Of a DNA stretch of 64,000 nucleotides, positions 19,213 to 30,024 are shown one piece after another. A program made the translations under genes and the position numbers. Numbering within the stretch: position 1 is the stretch's first letter; each line of letters starts with the position of its first letter. Source of the DNA: Rhodococcus qingshengii JCM 15477 (GTDB taxonomy: Bacteria; Actinomycetota; Actinomycetes; Mycobacteriales; Mycobacteriaceae); assembly GCF_023221595.1 (NCBI RefSeq), contig NZ_CP096563.1, forward strand, positions 62,001-126,000, written 5' to 3'. The notes under the pieces are model-generated. The model was not told the DNA's origin, ran no database searches, and saw only the letters and a list, made by a program, of their open reading frames with translations.

Positions 19213-20169
19213 ATGAACATCGGCGCAATAGGTAAGAAATTGGGCCAGCTCGTCATTGTGATCCTGATCGTCAGCTTCGGAACCTTCGTGCTGGCATCAC
19301 TGATCCCCGGCGATCCCGCTGTCTCCGTTCTCGGTGAAGGCCGAACGCCTGCCGAGTACGAGGAAGTTCGGCAGCAGCTCGGACTCAACGATCCACTCCT
19401 GGTTCGCTATTGGGACTGGCTGACCAGCGCTCTCCAGGGCGACCTCGGCAACTCGCTCGTTCCCCCGCAGCAGGACGTCCTCACCGCGATCAGTTCCGCT
19501 CTCCCCGTCAGCGTTCAGTTGGCAGTGATGGGTCTGGTCATCGCACTCGTCGTCGCAGTTCCGCTCGCACTCTGGTCGGCGCACCACGAAGGCGGCGTCA
19601 TCGACCGCGTCATCAGCGCCGCGACGTTCGGTGTTCTTTCCGTCCCGAGCTTCCTCGCCGGTCTGTTGCTGATCATGGTCACCGTCAACTGGCTCGGCTG
19701 GTTCCCGCGATCACAGTGGGTGCGCATCGGCGACAGCCTGTCCGGAAACCTCTCACACGCAATACTTCCCGCGATCACCATCAGCCTCCTCGAGATGGCG
19801 ATGTTCACTCGCGTTCTCCGATCCGACCTGGTGACGACGCTCCGTGAGGATTACATCCTCGCGTCGAAGGCCAAGGGAATGCCCACGCTGCGAGTGCTTT
19901 TCAGCGACGCGCTCCGCCCGTCGTCGTTCTCGCTCATCACGATGATGGGTCTGGCTCTCGGCGGCATGATCGGCAGCACCGTGATCGTCGAGACGCTGTT
20001 CTCACTGCCCGGAATGGGCACGCTCATCGTCCGCGCAGCGCAGCAGGGTGATTCGCCGATGCTGCTGGGCGCGGTGGTCGTGATCGCGGTCATCTACGTC
20101 CTCGTCAACAGTGCGATCGATGTTCTGTACACCTATCTTGACCCGAGGAGTCGTCGTGTCCATGTCTGA
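19213..20169 (+). CDS. ABC transporter permease, DppB type
   Basis: The 318-residue inner-membrane permease begins at ATG 19213 with AAGGAGA upstream. The N-terminal membrane segment is followed by the family sequence LIPGDPAVSVLGEGRTPAEYEEVRQQLGL. The BPD_transp_1 domain has the EAA loop (DYILASKAKGMPTLRVLFSDALRPS), which contacts the ATPases. The C-terminal GMGTLIVRAAQQGDSPMLLG is typical of DppB/OppB. It forms the translocation pore with the next gene product. Confidence 0.95.
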   Translation: MNIGAIGKKLGQLVIVILIVSFGTFVLASLIPGDPAVSVLGEGRTPAEYEEVRQQLGLNDPLLVRYWDWLTSALQGDLGNSLVPPQQDVLTAISSALPVSVQLAVMGLVIALVVAVPLALWSAHHEGGVIDRVISAATFGVLSVPSFLAGLLLIMVTVNWLGWFPRSQWVRIGDSLSGNLSHAILPAITISLLEMAMFTRVLRSDLVTTLREDYILASKAKGMPTLRVLFSDALRPSSFSLITMMGLALGGMIGSTVIVETLFSLPGMGTLIVRAAQQGDSPMLLGAVVVIAVIYVLVNSAIDVLYTYLDPRSRRVHV

Positions 20170-21256
20170 AGTGACGCCAGACGGAGCGGCCCCGTCGCCG
20201 GCCCCGTCCGAGGTGATGACATACCGGCAGCAGACAGTCCTGCTGGCTCCCGGTCCCGTCGAGACGCTGGAACAGCCCAAGAATCTGGTCCTGATCGGAT
20301 CGATTCTCACAGTGGTCGGCGTTGCGCTGCTCGGCACCGCACTCTTCGGTTCAGCGATCATGATGACCGTCCGCATCGTGCTCGCGCTCGTTGCCCTGGT
20401 TTTCCTCTTCAAGGGTCTCGGCAAACTCGGTACGTCCAAGTGGGGCAGTCAGTTCGATCTCTCGTACTGGTTGGCGTGCATCTGGCTGGGCGCGCTGATC
20501 CTGGCCGCGATCTTCGCGCCGCTGCTGCCACTCGGTGAGTACAAGGACACGGTCAAGACCTTGGCCGAGCCGGGCTTCGCCTCGCCGAGCCTGCTCTCCG
20601 ATCATCCGTTGGGTACCAACAACTTCGGTCTCGACCTCCTCGCCCGCGCCCTGTTCGGTGCTCGCGCCTCCTTGACTGTCGCCATCTGCGCCGTGCTGAT
20701 CGGCATGATCATCGGTGGCACCATCGGCGTCATGGCCGGCTATTTCCGTGGCAAGGTCGACGCCGTGGTCGGAATCCTGACCAACTCGCTGCTGGCCATT
20801 CCTTCTCTGGTGCTGCTCATCGCACTGGCCGCGGTGCTCACGTCGAACCTGCGCAACATCACCCTCGCACTGTCGATTCTCTGCATTCCCAGCATGGTTC
20901 GAATCGCCAGGGCAAACACCATCGTCGTCGCCCAACGGGAGTTCGTGCTTGCCGCGAGAGCCATGGGCGCCACCAAATGGCGCGTCATCTGGCGCGAGTT
21001 GGTTCCCAACGTCCTCGTTCCCGTCGCCGCGCTCGGACTGGTGGCCGTTTCCGGCCTGATCGTCGCGGAAGCATCACTGAGCTTCCTCGGACTCGGTATC
21101 GCACAACCTGATCCGACCTGGGGCAACATGATTGCGGAAGGTCAGGGCGGGATCGTGGAGAAGCATCCGTTCATCGTCCTGGTACCAGGCGTCTTCCTCT
21201 TCCTTACGGTGTTCTCCTTCAACCTCATCGGCGAGAAGTATCGGAGTAAGCTGTGA
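20156..21256 (+). CDS. ABC transporter permease, DppC type
   Basis: GTG 20156 is preferred because GAGGAG at 20145-20150 is well spaced; ATG 20162 is an alternative two codons later. The product has 366 residues, longer than usual for DppC. Two extra hydrophobic segments (about 45-90) lie before the OppC N-terminal region and the BPD_transp_1 domain, whose EAA loop is EFVLAARAMGATKWRVIWRELVPN. The start overlaps the dppB-type stop by 14 bases and the stop overlaps the next start as GTGA, so the operon is translationally coupled. Confidence 0.93.
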   Translation: MSMSEVTPDGAAPSPAPSEVMTYRQQTVLLAPGPVETLEQPKNLVLIGSILTVVGVALLGTALFGSAIMMTVRIVLALVALVFLFKGLGKLGTSKWGSQFDLSYWLACIWLGALILAAIFAPLLPLGEYKDTVKTLAEPGFASPSLLSDHPLGTNNFGLDLLARALFGARASLTVAICAVLIGMIIGGTIGVMAGYFRGKVDAVVGILTNSLLAIPSLVLLIALAAVLTSNLRNITLALSILCIPSMVRIARANTIVVAQREFVLAARAMGATKWRVIWRELVPNVLVPVAALGLVAVSGLIVAEASLSFLGLGIAQPDPTWGNMIAEGQGGIVEKHPFIVLVPGVFLFLTVFSFNLIGEKYRSKL

Positions 21257-22350
21257 CCACTTCAGCTCAGAACGGCGTTCCGCTGCTGCAGGCGGACAAT
21301 ATCAGAACCGTATTCGCCACTCCCCGTGGCCAGTTGCGAGCAGTCGACGGTGTCTCGATCCACGTCTCCGCCGGCGAAACTCTCGGCATCGTGGGTGAAT
21401 CCGGTTCCGGCAAGTCGGTTCTCGGGCGCACTATCATGGGACTGCTCCAGAAGGGCCCGGCTCTCGACATCAGCGGGACGGTGACGTTTGCCGGCCGCGA
21501 CATGTCGACGATGAAGAAGTCGGAGATGAAGCACTTCTGGGGACCCGAGATCGCCATGGTCTTCCAGGATCCGATGACCTCGCTCAATCCGTTCAAGCGC
21601 ATCGGTACCCACATCACCGAATCCTTGAAGTTCCACCTGGGTCTGAAGAAGGACGCGGCCCGCGATCGCGCAGCGGAACTCCTGTCGATGGTGGGTATCC
21701 CCGAGCCCAAGCGTCGGCTCGACCAGTACCCCCACGAACTTTCGGGAGGTATGCGACAGCGCGTGGTCATCGCGATGGCGCTGGCTTGCGAGCCGAAACT
21801 GCTGATCGCCGACGAGCCGACCACCGCTCTCGACGTGACGGTGCAGAAGCAGATTCTCGATCTGCTCGCCTCACTCAACGACAAGCTCAACATGGCCGTC
21901 ATTCTGATCAGCCACGACCTCGGTGTGGTCTCGGGTCGATCGGACCGTGTTGCGGTCATGTACGCCGGTTCCGTCGTGGAAACGTCGGCGACCGAAGAGT
22001 TGTTCACTCGTCCTCGCCACCCGTACACCGAAGCGCTGATGGCCGCGATTCCGCGACTCGAGTCACCGACGCACACAGTGCTGCAGACAATTCCGGGCGG
22101 TCTCCCGGACATGACGAAGCCGATCACCGGCTGCCGCTTCGCCGCCCGCTGCCGTTACGCCCAGGACGACTGCCTGACCGGCGACCCGGCCCTGGCTCCC
22201 GGCGGACCGGGGGACAACACAACCGAAGGCCACACGTTCGCGTGCCACTACCCGGTCGACACCCCCGAAGGCACAACGGCATTGGTCGCCAACGAGAAGG
22301 CCGGCACTACCGCAGCGGGCCTGACGCTCGCGGTGAAGGAGATGGTCTGA
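21253..22350 (+). CDS. ABC transporter ATPase, DppD type
   Basis: The 365-residue ATPase has Walker A GESGSGKS, signature LSGGMRQR and Walker B LLIADEPTTALD. The C-terminal oligopeptide-transporter motif (GCRFAARCRYAQDDC) supplies cysteines that in some DppD and DppF proteins bind a [4Fe-4S] cluster. It overlaps the permease by 4 bases and the next ATPase by 1 base. It powers uptake through the two permeases. Confidence 0.95.
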   Translation: MTTSAQNGVPLLQADNIRTVFATPRGQLRAVDGVSIHVSAGETLGIVGESGSGKSVLGRTIMGLLQKGPALDISGTVTFAGRDMSTMKKSEMKHFWGPEIAMVFQDPMTSLNPFKRIGTHITESLKFHLGLKKDAARDRAAELLSMVGIPEPKRRLDQYPHELSGGMRQRVVIAMALACEPKLLIADEPTTALDVTVQKQILDLLASLNDKLNMAVILISHDLGVVSGRSDRVAVMYAGSVVETSATEELFTRPRHPYTEALMAAIPRLESPTHTVLQTIPGGLPDMTKPITGCRFAARCRYAQDDCLTGDPALAPGGPGDNTTEGHTFACHYPVDTPEGTTALVANEKAGTTAAGLTLAVKEMV

Positions 22351-23339
22351 TGACTGCAGCAACCGATACCAGGAAGCCCGAGACGGTGGACGCGGCCCTG
22401 ACGGTCGAGGACTTGGTCGTCGAATTCAACGTCGGCAAGGGCCAGACCGTTCACGCCGTGTCCGGAATCAGCTTCACCGTCGCGCCGGGCGAAACCTTGG
22501 GCGTGGTCGGTGAATCCGGCTGTGGCAAGTCCACGGCGGGCCGGGCGATCATGCAGTTGCCCTCACCGACGTCGGGCTCGATCCGCCTCGGAGAGACGGA
22601 AATGACGGCACTGGGCGCGGAAGAATTGCGTCGCAGCCGCACTCAGTTGCAGATGATCTTTCAGGATCCCATCTCCTCCCTGAATCCCCGTCGCAAGGTC
22701 AAGGCTCTCATCACCGAGGGTCCGTCGATCTGGGGTGGAAAAGACAAGGCCGCCATCGAAGCTCGGGCGCGCGAGGTTCTTGCCGAGGTCGGGCTGGACC
22801 CGGACATGGTGTGGGATCGAACCCCACGCGAACTCTCGGGTGGTCAGTGCCAGCGCGTGTGCATCGCCCGCGCATTGATGCTCGACCCCAAGGTCCTGAT
22901 CTGTGACGAGCCGGTCTCGAGCCTCGACGTGTCCGTGCAGGCGCAGATTCTGAACCTGCTCGAGGATGCGAAGAAGCGTCACGGGCTGTCTTTGCTGTTC
23001 ATCGCGCACAACATGGCCGTAGTGAAGAACATCAGCGACCGCGTGATGATCATGTACTTGGGCCGCGTCTGCGAAATCGTTCCCGCAGAAGACATGCAGA
23101 ACCGCGCGCTTCACCCGTACACGCAGCTACTGCTGGCGTCGATTCCCGATCCCGACGCCACCGTCACCGCGGCGCAGAACGTCGAGCAGAAGGTCATCGA
23201 ACTGCCCTCGCCGCTCAATCCGCCCAGTGGCTGCCGCTTCCGCACGCGGTGCCCGCTGGCTACTGATCTCTGCGCCGAGGTAGTTCCCGAGCTGCGTCTC
23301 GTCGAGGGCGGCCATCAGGTGGCGTGCCACCACGTGTGA
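22350..23339 (+). CDS. ABC transporter ATPase, DppF type
   Basis: The 329-residue second ATPase begins at ATG 22350, overlapping the preceding stop. It has Walker A GESGCGKS, signature LSGGQCQR and Walker B LICDEPVSSLD. The C-terminal motif SGCRFRTRCPLATDLC is typical of DppF/OppF. The signature carries Cys where Gln-Arg-Gln-Arg variants are usual, which is not expected to abolish activity. Its stop abuts the convergent phosphatase stop. Confidence 0.95.
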   Translation: MTAATDTRKPETVDAALTVEDLVVEFNVGKGQTVHAVSGISFTVAPGETLGVVGESGCGKSTAGRAIMQLPSPTSGSIRLGETEMTALGAEELRRSRTQLQMIFQDPISSLNPRRKVKALITEGPSIWGGKDKAAIEARAREVLAEVGLDPDMVWDRTPRELSGGQCQRVCIARALMLDPKVLICDEPVSSLDVSVQAQILNLLEDAKKRHGLSLLFIAHNMAVVKNISDRVMIMYLGRVCEIVPAEDMQNRALHPYTQLLLASIPDPDATVTAAQNVEQKVIELPSPLNPPSGCRFRTRCPLATDLCAEVVPELRLVEGGHQVACHHV

Positions 23340-23939
23340 CTACACGCGAAGCATGTTGCGTACGTGACCGGTTTCGTTGATCGACCCGACCCTGCGGCTT
23401 CCGTTTCGCGACACGAGAATGCGCGTGACGGACACGTACTCGATCGGGAAGGTCAACGGGCGCTCCAGTCCGAGCAGTTCCTGCAGAACGATGTTGACGA
23501 CGCCGCCGTGGCAGAAGATCGCCACGGTGGCGTCGTTGTCCGTTGCCGCGACTATCTCGTCGATCGCACCGAGGACTCGCGCACGAAAGGCGTCGCCGTC
23601 CACCGACTCGGGGAGCCAGCCGGCTTTGATGCGCGCATAGGTTTCCGGCGCCCGCTCCAGGACCTCGTGCATCGGGATGTAGTGCGGCTGCTCGTAGTCG
23701 TATTCCGCCAGACCCTCGCGCTGGGTGACCGGAAGGCCCAATATCTGCGCTACCGGGGCTGCGGTCTCGAGTGCGCGCTTTTGCGGGCTGCTGAAGAGTC
23801 CGGTGATCCGGTACGGCGCCAGTGCTGCGGGCAGCCGTAGTGCCTGGGCACGACCTTCGTCGGTCAGCGAGGGATCTGCGCGGCCTTCGGTGACCTCGGC
23901 CAGTTCGGGGAGCGCGTGTCGGATCAGGAGTAGTTGCAC
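23340..23939 (-). CDS. Histidine phosphatase family protein
   Basis: The 199-residue protein belongs to the phosphoglycerate mutase-like superfamily. The phospho-acceptor motif is RHALPE (normally RHGxx; Ala replaces Gly, as in many actinobacterial members) and the second His is in IFCHGGVVN. The acid/base region is GLAEYDY. The substrate is unknown; broad phosphatase activity is most likely. It follows the diguanylate cyclase gene with a 5-base spacer, so the two may be co-transcribed. Confidence 0.85.
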   Translation of the reverse strand: MQLLLIRHALPELAEVTEGRADPSLTDEGRAQALRLPAALAPYRITGLFSSPQKRALETAAPVAQILGLPVTQREGLAEYDYEQPHYIPMHEVLERAPETYARIKAGWLPESVDGDAFRARVLGAIDEIVAATDNDATVAIFCHGGVVNIVLQELLGLERPLTFPIEYVSVTRILVSRNGSRRVGSINETGHVRNMLRV

Positions 23940-23944
23940 CTACG

Positions 23945-25354
23945 TCACCTTGCCATGTAGAGATCGAACGCCACCACGAGGTTTCGGCCGTCGCGTTTTG
24001 CCTGGTACATCGCGTTGTCGGCGATATCGAGCAGAGTCTCCATGCCCGGCATCGCGCGATCGGCCCAGGCGACGCCGATACTGACCGTTCCCGCGAAACC
24101 GCGAATGGATCGCGCGTGGGCCTCTTGCGCCTCTCTGATGCGCTCCGCGAGCTGGATGGCTTCCTCGAAGGTGCAGTCGGCGGCGGCGACGGCAAATTCT
24201 TCACCACCCAGTCGGCCGGAGAGTCCCAGCCCTTCGGTAGCGGCGAGGAGGGTGTTTCCGAACTGTTCGAGGACGGAATCGCCGGTGAGGTGGCCGAGGT
24301 TGTCGTTGATCGATTTGAAGTGGTCGAGATCGAGCATCATGACGGCGATCGGTCGTTGCGCCGCGTGCTGGGCGTCGAGGAGTTCCTGCGATTGGGTCCA
24401 GAACGCGTGGCGACTCAGCGTTCCGGTGAGGGCGTCGCATTCGGCGATGCGTTGGAGTTCTCGCTCAGCGCGCCGCTGTGCGCCAGTGGCGACGGCTACG
24501 GCGATGGGGGAGAGTGCCATCAAGATGACGGAGATCCGGGTGGTCACCCCCTCACTGAGTAGGTGCACCGGATCTGCCAGTGCCAGACGTCCCTTACCCG
24601 CCATGACCAGTGCCCACGCGCTCCATCCGGCTGCCAGGAGCGAAGTGCTGAACAGTGAGACACGCATTGCGCACCACAGGAGCGCCGGCATCGGCAGCAG
24701 CAGCGCAAGGGCTCCCTGGACCTCCAGGGCGAGTGGCAGACAGGCCAGGAGAGCGGCCAGAGGTGCCAGGATCTGTGCGAGCCGCCTCAAGCGCAGACTC
24801 TGCCGCACGGACGGCCCGCAGGTTCTTCGAATGTGTTCGAGCGTCGGTGCCGACAGAACGATCGGCAGCACGATCAGATACGTACACAGGTCGGCGAAGA
24901 ACCACCCCACCAATTCCGTTGCCGCACCGCTTCCTTCGTGGAGTTGAGTGCGTAGTGCGCTGGCGGACCCGGCCGTGAACGACGCCAGAACCGAGATGAG
25001 GAAGATTCTGGCCGTGTACTTCGTCTCGGAGATTCGCCGTGGAAAGCAGCCGAGCAAGTTCGCGGCGATCAATCCTGTCGTGACGCCGACCAGATTGATC
25101 GCATTCAGTTCGAAGGCCCTCTGCACGGGGCTTCCGGTCGCAAGATCCGCCGTCAGCAGCGCTGCGCCGCCGACAGCGAGTCCGATCGGCGCAAACGAGC
25201 GTGGGTTACGGAGGAGAATGCCCAGAAGGATCGCGTTGGCGGGCCAGAAGGTCGACAGAAAACCGGGCGGACGGGCGGCGATGCCCGCCAGGGCGACAAC
25301 GAGGATCGCCACGAAAATCAGGCACGAGCGCACCCGACGTGTCGAACGGTCCAT
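23945..25354 (-). CDS. Membrane diguanylate cyclase (GGDEF)
   Basis: The 469-residue protein has an N-terminal half with about eight hydrophobic segments resembling a MASE1-type sensor (FWPANAILLGILLRNP). A GGDEF domain follows (about 310-465) with active-site GGEEF near residue 381 and the preceding LDLDHFKSINDNLGH. It should make cyclic di-GMP from GTP in response to a membrane signal. No RxxD inhibitory site is visible ahead of GGEEF, so product inhibition may be absent. Confidence 0.9.
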   Translation of the reverse strand: MDRSTRRVRSCLIFVAILVVALAGIAARPPGFLSTFWPANAILLGILLRNPRSFAPIGLAVGGAALLTADLATGSPVQRAFELNAINLVGVTTGLIAANLLGCFPRRISETKYTARIFLISVLASFTAGSASALRTQLHEGSGAATELVGWFFADLCTYLIVLPIVLSAPTLEHIRRTCGPSVRQSLRLRRLAQILAPLAALLACLPLALEVQGALALLLPMPALLWCAMRVSLFSTSLLAAGWSAWALVMAGKGRLALADPVHLLSEGVTTRISVILMALSPIAVAVATGAQRRAERELQRIAECDALTGTLSRHAFWTQSQELLDAQHAAQRPIAVMMLDLDHFKSINDNLGHLTGDSVLEQFGNTLLAATEGLGLSGRLGGEEFAVAAADCTFEEAIQLAERIREAQEAHARSIRGFAGTVSIGVAWADRAMPGMETLLDIADNAMYQAKRDGRNLVVAFDLYMAR

Positions 25355-25432
25355 GGTCAGCCTGTCGTAGAAAGCAGAAGCTGTCCGAGACTAGCAATGA
25401 TCCGGCTACTGTCCGAGTTGTAACTTTAAGTG

Positions 25433-26323
25433 TCATCCCCGACGGTTCGGCTGCGTGAGGCGCCGAATCAAGTTCGCCAACTCCTCGGGTTGATCGATCA
25501 TCGCGTGGTGATGCGCCGGGCGCAGGACGTGAAAACTCCCGCCGAGGTAGGTGGCGAGTTTCTGCTGCTTTGCCATCCAGGCGATGGACCAGGGAGTGGT
25601 GTGGCCAGTGTGTGCAGCAACGACGCTGAGGTCGATGTCGGGCAGTGGATGCTTGCTCGAGCGTCGTAAAGCGGTGAGCTCCAGCGCCATATCGGTGTAC
25701 GCGACGTATTCGATCATCGCCGCTTCCAGATAATGAGGCTCGCGGTAGATCTTCCGCACCCATTCGAGAGTGGCTTCGGACGACCCGCTCGGCGGCACGG
25801 ACTGGTTGAGGATTTTGCGCGTCGTCGTACCGAGGAGTCGTTGGAGCCCGGTGGTGCTGAACGAAGCCGCGGCGGCTCGGGAGGCGATCAGCAGCAGGTC
25901 GCGGGGGAAAAGACGTTTCGGCTCCTTCTCGGCACTGGAATCGAGGAGGAGCATCCCCGCCGCCCGATCGGGGAACAGGCGCGCGAAGCCTTCGACGTAG
26001 AAGCCGGCGATGGAGTGGCCGACCACCACGGCCGGACCACTCAGTCCCAGAATGTCGAGCACGTCGCGGATCCGCTCAGCTTCGCCGCGGACGGTCGGAA
26101 CTTCGGAAGTAGGCTCGCTGAGCCCGAAGCCCGGGCGATCGAAGCGGACGACGGTGTGGTCCGACTGAAGATGACGCGCGCAGTCATCCCAGTCGAACCA
26201 ATTGCCCGCCAGCCCACCGCACAGGACGACGACGGGGCCGTCGCCCTCGGCAAGAACATGCAGTCGGCTCTCGCCGACCTGCAAGATCTCGCCCGGTGGT
26301 TTCACGTGGAACAATTCCGGCAC
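25433..26323 (-). CDS. Alpha/beta hydrolase
   Basis: The fold shows the oxyanion segment CGGLAGNWFDW, nucleophile elbow GHSIAG, and a C-terminal HHHAMIDQPEEL with the likely catalytic His. I chose GTG 26323 (VPELFHVK, 296 residues), 13 bases after the lysX stop; the frame stays open into lysX, and a later GTG at 26305 is possible. The substrate is unknown. Its position directly after lysX suggests co-transcription. Confidence 0.85.
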   Translation of the reverse strand: MPELFHVKPPGEILQVGESRLHVLAEGDGPVVVLCGGLAGNWFDWDDCARHLQSDHTVVRFDRPGFGLSEPTSEVPTVRGEAERIRDVLDILGLSGPAVVVGHSIAGFYVEGFARLFPDRAAGMLLLDSSAEKEPKRLFPRDLLLIASRAAAASFSTTGLQRLLGTTTRKILNQSVPPSGSSEATLEWVRKIYREPHYLEAAMIEYVAYTDMALELTALRRSSKHPLPDIDLSVVAAHTGHTTPWSIAWMAKQQKLATYLGGSFHVLRPAHHHAMIDQPEELANLIRRLTQPNRRG

Positions 26324-26336
26324 GCGAGAATCCGGA

Positions 26337-29300
26337 CTACTGACGCGGTTTCGCGAGGGGGAAGGCCAGCGTCTCGCGGATGCTGCCACCCGTGATCAGC
26401 ATGACGATTCGGTCGACGCCCATCCCGAGACCACCCGTCGGCGGCATCGCGTGTTCGAGGGCTTGGAGGAAGTCTTCGTCCAATTCCATCGCTTCCGGGT
26501 CGCCGCCGGCCGCGAGCATCGACTGCTCGGTGAGCCGGTTGCGCTGATCCACAGGGTCGGTCAGCTCGCTGTATGCGGTTCCGAGTTCGACGCCCCACGC
26601 CACCAGGTCCCACTTCTCGGCGACGCCGGGGATGCTGCGGTGCGGCCGGGTGAGCGGCGACATCGAGGTGGGGAAGTTGGTGTAGAACGTCGGGAACTCC
26701 GTGTAGTCCTCGACCAGGTGCTCGTACATTTCCTGCGCGATGGCGCCGGTATCCCAGCTGGACTGGTACGGGATCTCGTTGGCGTCGCACAACTTCTGCA
26801 GGTCTTCGAGACTTGTCTCGGGGGAGACGTCGACACCAAGTTTTTCGGCGACGGCGCCGTGCATCGTCTTCACCGGCCACTCACCGGAGATGTCGACCTC
26901 GACCAGTTCGCCGTCCGGGCCGGGACGCATGATGATCTCGCGACCGAATGCTGCGACGGCCGCCGCCTGGATCAGCTCGCGGCACATCTGCATCATGCCC
27001 TCGTAGTCGCTGTGGGCTTCGTAGGCCTCGAGGATCGTGAATTCGGGATTGTGTTTGAAGTCGACGCCCTCGTTGCGGAACACGCGGCCGATCTCGAACA
27101 CCTTCTCCATACCGGCGACGCACAACCGCTTCAGGTACAGCTCGGGTGCGATGCGGAGATAGAGGTCGAGGTTGTACGCGTTGATGTGTGTCAGGAACGG
27201 AGCGGCATTCGCTCCGCCGTGCACCTGCTGCAGAATCGGGGTCTCGACTTCGAGGTATCCGCGACCACCGAGTGAATCGCGCAGCGACTTCACGACGTCG
27301 CTTCTAGCCTCGAGAAGTTCGCGGGCCTTCGGGTTGAGGGCGATGTCGAGGTACCGCTGGCGGACACGGGTCTCGGGATCCGAGAGGCCCTTCCACTTGT
27401 CCGGCAGCGGGTGCAGGCACTTGCCGTTCATGCGCCACTCGACGGCGACGAGCGACAGCTCGCCCTTGCGGCTGCGCCCGATGGTTCCGCTGACTTCGAT
27501 CAGGTCACCGAGATCGAACTCGGCAGCGAACTCCGCCAACTTCTCGCGGCCGACGTTGTCCTGGTCGACCAGAACCTGGATGTCGCCGGACCAGTCGCGC
27601 ACGTCCGTGAACACCACTCCGCCGTAGTCGCGGACCCGCAGGAGGCGTCCCGCGATTCGCACGCGGGTGCCCTCCGGTGACTTCGCTGCGGCCGCGATCG
27701 TGTGCGTCGGTGGATAGGCGACGGGGTAGGCGGCGATCCCTTCGTCGGCCAGTTGCGCGAGCTTGTTCATGCGCACGCGGACCTGCTCGGGTCGACGCGG
27801 ACCGTTGGTCGTGAACGTCGGAGCCGAGTCCGGCGGGCTGCCGTCGGCATGCAGTCCTTCGGAAGTCACCAGAGCTGCCGGCACCGCCGCATGCGTGCCG
27901 GTGTGCTTGACGACCTGGCTGGACTTGCGCCCGAAACTGGGCAGCACCACAAAGCCTTCGGCGATGGCCGACGCGAATCCGACGCGCGGCAGTTCGCGGT
28001 TGTCCTCGAAGCAGAGGAAGCGCGGCGCCCAATCCGGCTGGTATTTCACGTTCGAGCGGTACAGCGCTTCGAGCTGCCACCAGCGGGAGAAGAAGACGAG
28101 CACCGAGCGCCAGATGCGGAGGATCGGGCCCGCGCCGATGCGCGAACCTTCCTCGAACACCGAGCGGAACACGGCGAAGTTGAGCGAAACTCGCACGACG
28201 CCGATCTCGTCCGAACGTGTGGCCAACTCCGAGACCATCAATTCGACGACACCGTTGGGCGCCGTCGGCTTACGGCGCATCAGGTCGAGCGAAACACCGT
28301 TCGGTCCCCACGGCACGAGCGAGAGCATGCCGACGACGCTTTCGTCCTCGGTGCCTTCACCCATGACGGCTTCGACGAGGAGGCAATCGCCGTCGAGGTG
28401 ATCGCCCAGTCGGCCGAGCGCCATGGAGAAGCCGCGCTCGGTGTCGGTGTCGCGCCAGTCGTCGGCGCGGATGATGACGGCTGCCATGTCCTCGGGCGGG
28501 ATGTCGCGATGGCGTCGCATCCGCACGGTGACGCCGTGACGCCTCACGCGAGTGACGGCCTGGCGCACCGGGCGCATGTCGCGTCCGTTGAGATTGAATT
28601 CGCGGGTGCGCAGGATCGCTTCGTCGCCGAGCTGCAGGACGCTCAGGCCCGCCTTCTTGTATGCCGTCGCCCCGGTTTCGCTGGCGCCCATGACGGCCGT
28701 CGCCCAGCCGTACTGCGATGCGAGCCCCTGCCACGCTTCGATGGCGTGCGGCCACGCTTCAGGATCACCGATGGGATCACCACTGGCGAGGCAGACGCCG
28801 ATCTCGACGCGGTACGTGATCGCGGCCTTGCCGCTCGGTGCGAAGATGACGGCCTTGTCGCGGCGGGTGGCGAAGTAGGCGAGCGAATCGTCGGCGCCGA
28901 AGTTCTGGATCAACCCGCGGATCGCGGACTCGTCGTTTCCGGTGAGCGCGTTGTTGGAGCGTTGCGCGCGGAAGAGCGTCATGACGGCTGCGAGTAGCGC
29001 GATGGCACCGAGGAGACCGAGGACCGTGTTGACGAAGACACGCGGGTGGCCGTCGAACACCTCGTTGTCGACCGAAGCTGCAGCGGTGACGCGGTTCAGG
29101 GCCCAGAGGAATCGCTGGTTCTGCGGTAGGTCACCTGGGAAGAGTTCGACAAGGCCCCAACCGATCACGGTCGCTACAGCCATGCCGCCGATCAGTACGC
29201 CGAGTGCTTTCCAGCCGGCGCCGCGCCGTACGCGTGTGTAGAACTCGGGCCTCGCCGCGATGAGGATTCCGATCACGACAAGCAGAACGACAACCGCCAC

Positions 29301-29693
29301 GGCGTTGTTCGGGTTCTTGTCGACGATCGCGGAGGCGATGTTGGTGAGGGTGATCAGTGACAGGTAGATCGTCAACAGCCACCAGGCGATGCGCTTGCGG
29401 CTCGCGAGGGCGGCGGCGAGCAGGGCGACGACGAGCGCCCACGACAGGCTCGTATCCGGTGCGTCGAAGTAGTAGCTGTCGATGTATTCGCGTGGGACGC
29501 GGAGGATGTGCCGCAGTACCGGCGAGATGCTCCACAGGAACACCAGTACGGAGAAGACTCCGAGGATCAGTCCCGAGATATGGGGAACCTGGCTGAACCG
29601 CCCTTTGCGGAATCGACGCGCCTGGCGCGGATTTTCGGGTGGCGATTCCACCAACTCTGCAGTGGTGTCCGATACCTCGGTCAATGGTGCCAT
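26337..29693 (-). CDS. lysX: Bifunctional phosphatidylglycerol lysyltransferase / lysyl-tRNA synthetase
   Basis: The 1118-residue protein has the fused architecture known from mycobacterial LysX. The N-terminal part (about 38-240) has several membrane segments. A DUF2156/MprF-like transferase domain follows (about 255-560). From about 640 a complete lysyl-tRNA synthetase follows, with an OB anticodon domain and class II motifs, including [14 protein letters not shown] (near 873) and [11 protein letters not shown] (near 1089). The protein charges tRNA-Lys and transfers lysine to phosphatidylglycerol, lowering membrane negative charge and giving resistance to cationic peptides. Confidence 0.96.
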   Translation of the reverse strand: MAPLTEVSDTTAELVESPPENPRQARRFRKGRFSQVPHISGLILGVFSVLVFLWSISPVLRHILRVPREYIDSYYFDAPDTSLSWALVVALLAAALASRKRIAWWLLTIYLSLITLTNIASAIVDKNPNNAVAVVVLLVVIGILIAARPEFYTRVRRGAGWKALGVLIGGMAVATVIGWGLVELFPGDLPQNQRFLWALNRVTAAASVDNEVFDGHPRVFVNTVLGLLGAIALLAAVMTLFRAQRSNNALTGNDESAIRGLIQNFGADDSLAYFATRRDKAVIFAPSGKAAITYRVEIGVCLASGDPIGDPEAWPHAIEAWQGLASQYGWATAVMGASETGATAYKKAGLSVLQLGDEAILRTREFNLNGRDMRPVRQAVTRVRRHGVTVRMRRHRDIPPEDMAAVIIRADDWRDTDTERGFSMALGRLGDHLDGDCLLVEAVMGEGTEDESVVGMLSLVPWGPNGVSLDLMRRKPTAPNGVVELMVSELATRSDEIGVVRVSLNFAVFRSVFEEGSRIGAGPILRIWRSVLVFFSRWWQLEALYRSNVKYQPDWAPRFLCFEDNRELPRVGFASAIAEGFVVLPSFGRKSSQVVKHTGTHAAVPAALVTSEGLHADGSPPDSAPTFTTNGPRRPEQVRVRMNKLAQLADEGIAAYPVAYPPTHTIAAAAKSPEGTRVRIAGRLLRVRDYGGVVFTDVRDWSGDIQVLVDQDNVGREKLAEFAAEFDLGDLIEVSGTIGRSRKGELSLVAVEWRMNGKCLHPLPDKWKGLSDPETRVRQRYLDIALNPKARELLEARSDVVKSLRDSLGGRGYLEVETPILQQVHGGANAAPFLTHINAYNLDLYLRIAPELYLKRLCVAGMEKVFEIGRVFRNEGVDFKHNPEFTILEAYEAHSDYEGMMQMCRELIQAAAVAAFGREIIMRPGPDGELVEVDISGEWPVKTMHGAVAEKLGVDVSPETSLEDLQKLCDANEIPYQSSWDTGAIAQEMYEHLVEDYTEFPTFYTNFPTSMSPLTRPHRSIPGVAEKWDLVAWGVELGTAYSELTDPVDQRNRLTEQSMLAAGGDPEAMELDEDFLQALEHAMPPTGGLGMGVDRIVMLITGGSIRETLAFPLAKPRQ

Positions 29694-29772
29694 CGAGCTT
29701 CCTCTCCTACCGGTCGATCAGATCCTCACGCTAAGTGTGGTCTGTCGTGTCCAGTTTTGTGGGAGGAGGAAG

Positions 29773-30009
29773 ATGATTGACATGACCGACAACATTCCAG
29801 CAGTACCCATCCGCGACGAAATGATTCGGCTCGGTCAGTTTCTCAAGCTCGCGAACCTCATCGAATCGGGCGCGGAGGCGAAGGAAGTGATCGCCGACGG
29901 CATGGTTTCGGTCAACGGTGAGGTCGAAGATCGTCGGGGCCGCCAGCTTCGTGACGGCGACGTCGTCGAGATCGGCGGGATGGCCGCCAAAGTGGAAGCC
30001 CCCGCCTGA
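29773..30009 (+). CDS. S4-domain RNA-binding protein
   Basis: The 78-residue protein is almost entirely one S4 domain: IRLGQFLKLANLIESGAEAKEVIADGMVSVNGEVEDRRGRQLRDGDVV. It resembles YbcJ/YaaA-type small S4 proteins that bind structured RNA, possibly ribosomal. GGAGGAGG lies immediately before ATG 29773; a second ATG at 29782 with better spacing would give 75 residues. It is divergent from lysX. Confidence 0.88.
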   Translation: MIDMTDNIPAVPIRDEMIRLGQFLKLANLIESGAEAKEVIADGMVSVNGEVEDRRGRQLRDGDVVEIGGMAAKVEAPA

Positions 30010-30024
30010 TCCCGCGACTTCTGA

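Noticed and set aside
26202..28997. Two long plus-strand frames across lysX
   Set aside because: lysX shows complete synthetase and transferase motifs on the minus strand; the others are shadows.
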